Translations under genes and position numbers: made by a program
Source: Candidatus Hydrogenedentota bacterium
GTDB taxonomy: Bacteria > Hydrogenedentota > Hydrogenedentia > Hydrogenedentales > SLHB01
Length of the DNA: 64,000 nucleotides
Assembly: GCA_013359265.1 (NCBI GenBank)
Contig: JABWCD010000001.1
Span: 167,000 to 230,999 of the forward strand
Reading direction: 5' to 3'
Notes under the pieces: generated by a model
Told to the model about the DNA's origin: nothing
What the model saw: the letters and a program-made list of their open reading frames with translations, nothing else
Database searches by the model: none
Shown here: positions 63,950-64,000 of the stretch, one piece after another
Numbering within the stretch: position 1 is the first letter of the stretch
How the letters are laid out: each line of letters begins with the position of its first letter

Positions 63950-64000
63950 ATGGCGCTCCACTGGCATCCAATTGTTTGCATTGTCGCATTGTTATGTCAT
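63950..64000 (+). CDS. Possible start of a divergent exported protein, cut by the window end
   Basis: An ATG at 63950 opens a 17-codon frame that runs off the edge (MALHWHPIVCIVALLCH), with the start of a hydrophobic signal-like segment. TATAAT occurs at about 63893-63898 upstream, without a good -35. Too short to assign. Confidence 0.3.
   Translation, partial: MALHWHPIVCIVALLCH

Noticed and set aside
1-64000. CRISPR arrays, insertion sequences, prophage or attachment sites
   Set aside because: No regularly spaced direct repeats, transposase, integrase or phage structural gene was seen on either strand.

Overview
The window reads as ordinary chromosome of a GC-rich, Gram-negative, free-living bacterium. 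A secretin and complete pilMNOPQ set show an outer membrane. A bactofilin next to an M23 peptidase, several Tat-exported catabolic proteins, GxGYxYP and DUF4838 families, and an LVIVD/BACON surface protein recall planctomycete-like or Hydrogenedentota-type genomes. That placement is inference from gene content and is weak. No insertion sequence, prophage, integron or CRISPR array was seen.

Layout. 1-5003 (minus): C-terminally cut LVIVD/BACON exported protein and a GH51 arabinofuranosidase. 5192-8813 (minus): mnmA, bactofilin and M23 peptidase behind a strong promoter, then a YkgJ protein with a nearly leaderless promoter. 8849-16162 (plus): acpP, fabF, rnc, a K+-dependent membrane pyrophosphatase, an acyltransferase-like membrane protein and a cystathionine gamma-synthase-like enzyme. 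16270-23430 (minus): folC-accD, a zinc-ribbon protein, ilvN-ilvC, pth, rplY, prs and tRNA-Gln. 23532-29259 (minus): a glycosidase-like protein, a sugar ABC permease and binding lipoprotein without an ATPase, and a CinA with a degraded amidohydrolase domain. 29474-37457 (plus): a complete kdp locus, micro-ORF-kdpF-kdpA-kdpB-kdpC-kdpD-kdpE. 37545-46706: carbohydrate-related exported proteins, tRNA-Arg and a lipoprotein. 46786-50811: tRNA-Lys, then pyrR-pyrB-(membrane protein)-pyrC with promoter and leader terminator. 50845-57042: a PhoX-like protein and a five-gene run of unknowns. 57110-63791 (minus): the pilMNOPQ operon with a clear promoter.

How it works together. Much of the window is housekeeping: fatty acid synthesis, branched-chain amino acids, PRPP and pyrimidine supply, translation. 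A K+-dependent ion-pumping pyrophosphatase together with Kdp implies attention to potassium. Extracellular and intracellular glycosidases, a sugar transporter and Tat-exported oxidoreductase and isomerase-like proteins suggest growth on plant or algal polysaccharide. No confirmed new system is visible. The best candidates for undescribed biology are the five-gene operon at 52280-57042, the membrane protein inside the pyr operon, the micro-ORF ahead of kdpF, and the altered CinA domain.
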